From the NCBI RefSeq assembly GCF_963855985.1, contig NC_087097.1, positions 6,605,001 through 6,669,000 of the forward strand: DNA of 64,000 nt. The letters are read 5' to 3'. Source of the stretch: Ostrinia nubilalis. Taxonomy: Eukaryota; Arthropoda; Insecta; Lepidoptera; Crambidae. The translations under genes and the position numbers were made by a program. The first letter of the stretch is position 1; each line of letters opens with the position of its first letter. Positions 59,401-64,000 of the stretch are shown piece after piece. A model generated the notes under the pieces. That model saw nothing but the letters and a program-made list of their open reading frames with translations. It was not told the origin of the DNA and made no database searches.

Positions 59401-61410
59401 CGTGCCGCGACGAGTACTTAGCCTCGGTACGTTATGTAGTGCTTTGATACAGAATGCAATTGAAATGACAGTTGGAAGATAGATGCTACGACGCTACGGT
59501 AAGTGCTACGAAGCTACGAACATGCATTTTGCCCATGGTGCCATGCGCGTGCGAGTCGCCCACCAACTGGACCTGCGACTGCCCAGACTCATGCCGCGAC
59601 GAATACCTAGCCTCGGTACGTGATGTAGTGCTTTGATACTGAATGCAATTGAAATGACAGTTGGATTGGACGATAGATGCTACGACGCTACGATACGAGC
59701 TACGAAACTACATAATTATGTGCTACGAGGCTACGAACATGCATTTTGCCCATGGTGCCATGCGCGTGCGAGTCGCCCACCACCTGGACCTGCGACTGCC
59801 CAGACTCATGCCGCGACGAATACCTAGCCTCGGTACGTTATGTAGTGCTACTGAATGCAATGGCAATGACCAGTTGGACGATAGGTGCTACGACGCTACG
59901 ATAAGTGCTACAAGGCTACTTTAGTACTACGAAGCTACGAACATGTAATTTGACACGTGTTACACGCCGCCCATCGTGACATGCTCGTGCGAGCCGCCCA
60001 CCAACAGGACCTGCGACTGCCCCGACTCGTGCCGCGACGAGTACCTAGCCTCGGTATGTAATGTCACTACATACGCCACGATACGGTAGGGCTGCACTAG
60101 AAGTACTTTTCAGGAAGACAGGCTGCTGCCTAGATGCTACAAGGCTACGAATAGAGACTACGGCATTCCTGTGCATAGACGGCCTTCTGCTACACGTAAT
60201 CGTGCCGTGCGTGCCGCCCACCAACTGGACCTGCGACTGCCCCGACTCGTGCCACGACGAGTACTTAGCCTCGGTACGTTATGTAGTGCTTTGATACTGA
60301 ATGCAATTGAAATGACAGTTGGATTGGACGATAGATGCTACGACGCTACGATACGAGCTACGAAACTACATAATTATGTGCTACGAGGCTACGAACATGC
60401 ATTTTGCCCATGGTGCCATGCGCGTGCGAGTCGCCCACCACCTGGACCTGCGACTGCCCAGACTCATGCCGCGACGAATACCTAGCCTCGGTACGTTATG
60501 TAGTGCTACTGAATGCAATGGCAATGACCAGTTGGACGATAGATGCTACGACGCTACGATAGGTGCTACAAGGCTACTTAAGTACTACGAGGCTACGAAC
60601 ATGTAATCCAACTGGACTTGCGGCGTTTACCCGTGGTCCCCCCAACATGTCCCCAAAATAAATTAGAACATTGGCATTGACAAAAACTGTTTAGAACGGT
60701 GGGACAACGGGTAAAAAAAATTACCCGTGGACCCACCAGGGGGACATGTTGGGGGGACCACGGGTAAACGCCGGGACTTGTGTCTGCTGCCCTGACTCGT
60801 GCCGCGACGAGTACCTAGTTTCGGTACGTTATGAAACTTTTCAGAACGTCATTTTACTACGATAGGCGCTACAAGGCTACAATATGCGCTACGAGGCCAC
60901 AATGACAATGTGCTACGATGCCACAATATGCTACACAGCTACAATGTATTACGCCGCTACAATAGGTGCTACGAGGCTACAAAGACTACGACATTTCTGA
61001 GTTTTATTTAATGCAAGCCTATCGTATCGTTCTTGCTGCCCACGAGCTACACCATGTGACTGTCTTATTCGTTCGACCACTAACTAAAATCTCAGCTACA
61101 TGCTACGAGACTACGAAACCGTCCATGATACATGTATTGAAGTTAAACGACTTTACCGTCGCGCTACTACATTTATTGTATACCGATATTAAAGTGTGAT
61201 CATCTGTTACAGATATGTCGCGAGATGACTTGCAAGTGCGGTTCCACGGAGCTGTGCTGGCGACCACGGCCCGTTGACTACGACTCGGCGCGCGCGTCCA
61301 ACCTCACGCACCAAATGCCGGTCAAGGGCAGCGCCTGCCACATATGCCAAGTGCCACGCAGTGTCGCTATAGAGAAGGAAATACGCGACAGGGCGAAAGA
61401 CCCGTGCTAA
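56419..61410 (+). CDS. Cysteine-rich malate-dehydrogenase-like pseudoenzyme
   Basis: Eight exons (56419-56596, 56829-56992, 57341-57448, 57764-58027, 58391-58609, 58925-59050, 59280-59426, 61213-61410) give 467 residues. Residues 1-46 are Arg-rich and resemble a mitochondrial presequence (RGRCYSTCPAG). Residues 49-350 align by eye with mitochondrial MDH2: MKVTICGAAGCTGQPLALLL, VYNPRRLLG, VRANTVLADF, GPSGVEKNLGI. Key residues are changed: the catalytic His of GGHAGxT is Ala216, its partner Asp is Asn189, and the substrate-binding RKPGMTRDD loop is gone. The GxxGxxG dinucleotide site remains. Residues 354-467 are a new tail with 10 Cys in the 49 residues of exon 7 alone. I infer loss of enzyme activity and a structural, disulphide-linked role, perhaps in sperm. 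Intron 2 is open in frame for 57 codons after the donor, so a longer form is possible. Confidence 0.9.
58725..58829 (+). repeat. RTE-clade LINE 3' end in intron 5 of the MDH-like gene
   Basis: Contains TTGGATGCAGGCCGCTACCA and GTCATTGGGGGAGACTTACG, ending with ATGATGATGATGATAATG. It is a sister of the fragments at 28751 and 38196. Confidence 0.85.
59427..60830 (+). repeat. Tandem array of six decayed copies of exon 7 (ghost exons)
   Basis: Six further copies of the 3' half of exon 7 (coding NWTCDCPDSCRDEYLAS) with its donor follow the real exon. Copies end at 59615, 59832, 60053, 60273, 60490 and 60823; the real exon ends at 59426. Unit spacing is 189-221 bp, and copies 2-3 repeat as copies 5-6 at an offset of 658 bp, so the array also grew by a three-unit block. 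Every copy keeps the GTACGT or GTATGT donor. None has an acceptor in the right phase directly upstream. The last copy is split by a MITE. Confidence 0.88.
59487..61120 (+). repeat. GCTACGA-type minisatellite in the same intron
   Basis: Between and beyond the exon copies, runs of 9-16 bp units of the form GCTACGA(N)GCTACRA recur dozens of times, for example GATGCTACGACGCTACG, GTGCTACGAGGCTACGA and GGTGCTACAAGGCTAC. They continue to about 61110, past the last exon copy. Confidence 0.85.
60621..60773. mobile_element. 153-bp MITE splitting the seventh exon copy
   Basis: The termini CGGCGTTTACCCGTGGTCCC and GGGACCACGGGTAAACGCCG are inverted repeats of about 33 bp, flanked by the 7 bp duplication GGACTTG (60614-60620 and 60774-60780). 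Removing it rejoins CCAACTGGACTTG to TGTCTGCTGCCCTGACTCG, part of the exon module. Confidence 0.88.
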
Positions 61411-61610
61411 AATGCCAACACATGATAAAAATGTAAGAGAAGCAGCCAATACCACCAGAGAAGAAATCAGGCAAATTTTTAGTGTCTGTGAAAATTTTCT
61501 TTCTTTTGAAAGTTCATGTTGAAGATTGGATTCAACAGCTTTTTTAATTTGTTTGTTTATCTCAGCTATTTTCAAAGGTACATCTTCTGTATGTAATTGT
61601 TCCTACTGTA
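61207..61610 (-). other. Antisense open frame with a membrane segment
   Basis: After an acceptor-like TTACAGTAG the frame reads EQLHTEDVPLKIAEINKQIK, then a helix and the hydrophobic stretch ICLISSLVVLAASLTFLSCV. It then continues antisense across the last exon of the MDH-like gene to a stop at 61207. The part outside the MDH exon looks protein-like; the antisense part may be open by chance. No family was recognised. Confidence 0.25.
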
Positions 61611-61663
61611 ATGGGTAACATCAAAATGGTATTTTATCTGAGTTCATGAAACATTGGTGTAAA

Positions 61664-62397
61664 TGTTACAGGAAATGTATGAATTCTAGGAATTGTATAC
61701 TATTCCTAGGAAATGTATACAATTCCGAAGCTATTTAGGAAATGTATAAAATATTGCTTCAGAGATTTTTTAATACGCACATATCCTAGGAAATGTATAC
61801 TTTTCCTAGGAATTTTATAGAATTCCAATATTGTATTAGGAAATGTATAAAACTAAGCGGCACAAGCGCGGTCGCGTGATCGGGTGTCCCTCGGTACGCC
61901 TAAAATTTCATTTAGCCAAACCACATTGGCCGATAGGTACTTTTAACTCACAATTATTATTGTTTAGCCTGACAGTTGTTTTCGCACTATTATACCTTTC
62001 TTTCGGCATCACGCATATTACGCTGAAGTATTGGAAATCCCTAATTTTAACATCTCTTTTATTAAACTATTATTGACATGAAGGTTTTAGTACTCCTGTA
62101 GCTGGATAACAAAGTCTCGGTTAGGTTAGGTTAAACTTGCGACCTTACACATACACAGCTGCCGCGGCGCGGTAGCGCCATTTAAGTTTCGGAGAACAAA
62201 AAGTGGCGTAATAAAAATAATTTTGTGTAAAAAAAAATATCTTAATTACATTTCCGATTGCTGTTTAGGAAATGTGTAATTTTCCTAGGAAATGTGTCTA
62301 ATATAATTTACATCACACATTTCCGGGTGATTTTAGGACTTATACACAATTCCTAGGAATTGTATACAATGACGGATTTCATACATTTCCTGTAACA
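61664..62397. mobile_element. 734-bp element with TAGGAAATGTATA subterminal repeats and 4-bp TSD
   Basis: The termini TGTTACAGGAAATGTATGAA and TTCATACATTTCCTGTAACA are perfect inverted repeats, flanked by TAAA (61660-61663 and 62398-62401). At least eleven copies of TAGGAAATGTATA or close variants lie near both ends, several as the palindrome-like ATTCCTAGGAAT. No transposase is encoded. The superfamily is not assigned. Confidence 0.85.
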
Positions 62398-62564
62398 TAA
62401 ACATTAGTATTACTAGTTTTGATGTAAAGTCTGCGTTTAGGTGCTGTTATAAAATGAAACCTGTTATAAAACCAAAATATATTTTAATATAAAAAATATG
62501 TAAACTGTTTAATTTCACTTAGTTTATAAAACTCAATAATTTTATTTAAAAAAAAGCCCAGATA

Positions 62565-62660
62565 TCACATGTTGAGTAAATTTCTGATTCTGCCACTCAT
62601 ATTGTCCAGTTTAGTTCGAAGAACACCAAGAAACTTGATATGCTGTTGATCATCATCAAT
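62565..62660 (-). CDS. Last coding exon of an unidentified gene
   Basis: A good acceptor (TTTGTATTGCAG) precedes 31 open codons, IDDDQQHIKFLGVLRTKLDN to RIRNLLNM, and a TGA. The complement of AATAAA follows about 20 bases later (near 62542). The peptide is helical and charged and I do not recognise it. Upstream exons should lie to the right, past the mariner-like element at 62902-63580, or off the window. A frame at 63550-63753 on this strand might belong to the 5' part, but it is not convincing. Confidence 0.45.
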   Translation of the reverse strand: MDDDQQHIKFLGVLRTKLDNMSGRIRNLLNM

Positions 62661-62901
62661 CTGCAATACAAAACAAAAAACAGTAACAAACTACTAAACT
62701 AACTTGTACAAGAGTATGGAGGATAGGGGACTTTGAAAAAACATCGATGTTTTTTCGATTCGATATATTGAAACTGTACATCGATTTCTTTCGATGTATT
62801 GGAAGAAAACATCGATGTTTTGTATAAATCGAGTACTTTTTTAAGATTTTTTATAATCCACTAATTTAAGCATTGTATTATTAAATAAAATCTTCATTAT
62901 A

Positions 62902-63580
62902 CAGTGTGAGTCATGTTAAAGTGTACATATGAAAATAGATGAAACTAGACCTATTTTTATCGACAAAAAAAGAGGTAAATTTTTTTTTTAATTTTTTATA
63001 AAAAAATTTATAAAATTTTTTTTCTTCCAATTACTTATTGTAAATAATAACGTAATAACTTTTAAACTAAGCGGTATATCCTGATAAAATACAGTAATAA
63101 TGCTAAATAACAGGCGATACTAAAAAAATACACAAAAAAGGCCAACAAATAATAAAAAATGATACTTTTTGAAAAAAATCTGCTTTTAAATTCGTGTTTT
63201 TTTGGTTATTTGATAAATTTCTCCAAAAAATGCGCCTTTAACCCTATTTTTATTACTTTGTATTGTTTTCTATCGTATTACCTTCGTAAAACCATAAATC
63301 GCATGTCTTTATCCCTATCACAACGTTTGCAATGATCAAAGCCTCTCCTGGCGCGCCATTCAACGCTTCGTTAACAACGAAACTGAAAATGGCTCTAGAT
63401 TTGTAATTTTGATAAAGACAAGTTAGATTTCAAATAAAAACATTACAATAAGTAATTGGAAGAAAAAAAATTCTATAATTTTTTTAAAAAATCTCAAAAA
63501 AAATTGACCTCTTTTTTGTCGATAAAAATAGGTCTAGTTTCATCTATTTTCATATGTACACTTTAACGTGACTCACACTG
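62902..63580. mobile_element. Tc1/mariner-type element, 679 bp, long AT-rich TIRs
   Basis: The termini CAGTGTGAGTCATGTTAAAG and CTTTAACGTGACTCACACTG face each other and are flanked by TA. The arms remain similar for about 130 bp, including ATCTATTTTCATATGTACAC. The centre has no transposase frame. Confidence 0.85.
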
Positions 63581-63582
63581 TA

Positions 63583-64000
63583 TATTAAAGTAAGAACAAA
63601 AAAAACATCCGCATTTATTTTTATAAGTTTGTTATATCCTAAGTATTTCCAGTGTTCTTTTGGAAGACTTTGCAAAAACAATAGTTTATTTAAACGTTTG
63701 CCTTTCAGCCTATTTCTTTGTTGATTGACACAAACAAACTCGCCAACCGACACGCGTGACGCGACATTGACATAACAGATTTTTTTTTATTGTCACTAGA
63801 GACACTACTCACTGCACTCCAGTGTTGTTCCTGTCAAATTTAGGGTTGCCGTATTCTAATTCTAAAATTGCCGGATTTTTAAGGAAAACTAAGAAAATTG
63901 CCGTATTGTATAAAATGTTTATTTGGAAGGTTTAAATTAAAAAAAATACAAGTGATGTATTATGTACTATGCGTATACTACTTTTAAACTTACTTATTTT
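63583..64000. other. Right edge, no supported gene
   Basis: AT-rich sequence with a GC-richer patch at 63715-63770 on which the minus strand has two short frames. It could be the 5' region of the gene ending at 62565, but no splice chain was found. Confidence 0.35.

Noticed and set aside
59633..60606. Short proteins encoded in the exon array
   Set aside because: They arise from reading through repeat units in varied frames; identical pairs reflect the 658 bp duplication, not separate genes.
61843..62076. 77-codon frame within the 734-bp element
   Set aside because: Composition looks random and it lies in a non-autonomous transposon; no transposase motif.
1..64000. CRISPR array, bacterial operon or phage
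   Set aside because: The introns, poly(A) signals and insect genes show eukaryotic nuclear DNA; the tandem array at 59427-60830 consists of exon copies, not spaced direct repeats.

Overview
This window is nuclear DNA of an insect, almost certainly a moth or butterfly. It is AT-rich, its genes are split by many short GT-AG introns, and the introns carry repeats typical of Lepidoptera: RTE-clade retrotransposon ends, hAT and Tc1/mariner-like elements, a tRNA-derived SINE and many MITEs. I cannot name the species. Gene models below were built by reading exons and checking that every splice junction keeps the frame.

Layout, left to right. (1) 568-1321 (-): first two coding exons of an INPP5K/J-like inositol polyphosphate 5-phosphatase that runs off the left edge. 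(2) 3661-4777 (+): geminin, 168 aa. (3) 5705-7253 (-): a death-domain plus SEFIR-like adaptor (CIKS/Act1-like), 378 aa, whose start codon is split by an intron. (4) 7652-45162 (+): the meiotic DNA helicase HFM1/MER3, 21 coding exons and 1984 aa, with a roughly 1060-residue low-complexity tail. Its 20.6 kb intron 12 contains two antisense genes: a secreted RR-type cuticle protein (14532-28142) and an intronless DRC2/CCDC65 gene for the motile-axoneme dynein regulatory complex (32617-34014). It also holds two near-identical, oppositely oriented 2.54 kb transposable elements (14880-20131). (5) 47486-51319 (-): loquacious, the three-dsRBD cofactor of Dicer, convergent with HFM1. (6) 53832-55907 (-): a gustatory receptor, 404 aa. 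(7) 56419-61410 (+): a malate-dehydrogenase paralog that has lost the catalytic His and Asp and gained a cysteine-rich tail. The intron before its last exon holds six decayed tandem copies of the preceding exon. (8) 62565-62660 (-): the last exon of an unidentified gene entering from the right.

The genes do not form an operon or pathway. One theme recurs: HFM1 (meiosis), DRC2 (sperm flagellum) and the cysteine-rich MDH pseudoenzyme (possibly sperm) would all suit testis or germline expression. That is inference.

The most unusual items are the MDH-derived pseudoenzyme with its 'ghost exon' array, the pair of fresh 4-bp-TSD elements, a second 4-bp-TSD element packed with TAGGAAATGTATA repeats (61664-62397), a possible alternative last exon of HFM1 (36653-36744), and a hAT element nested in a SINE inside loquacious.
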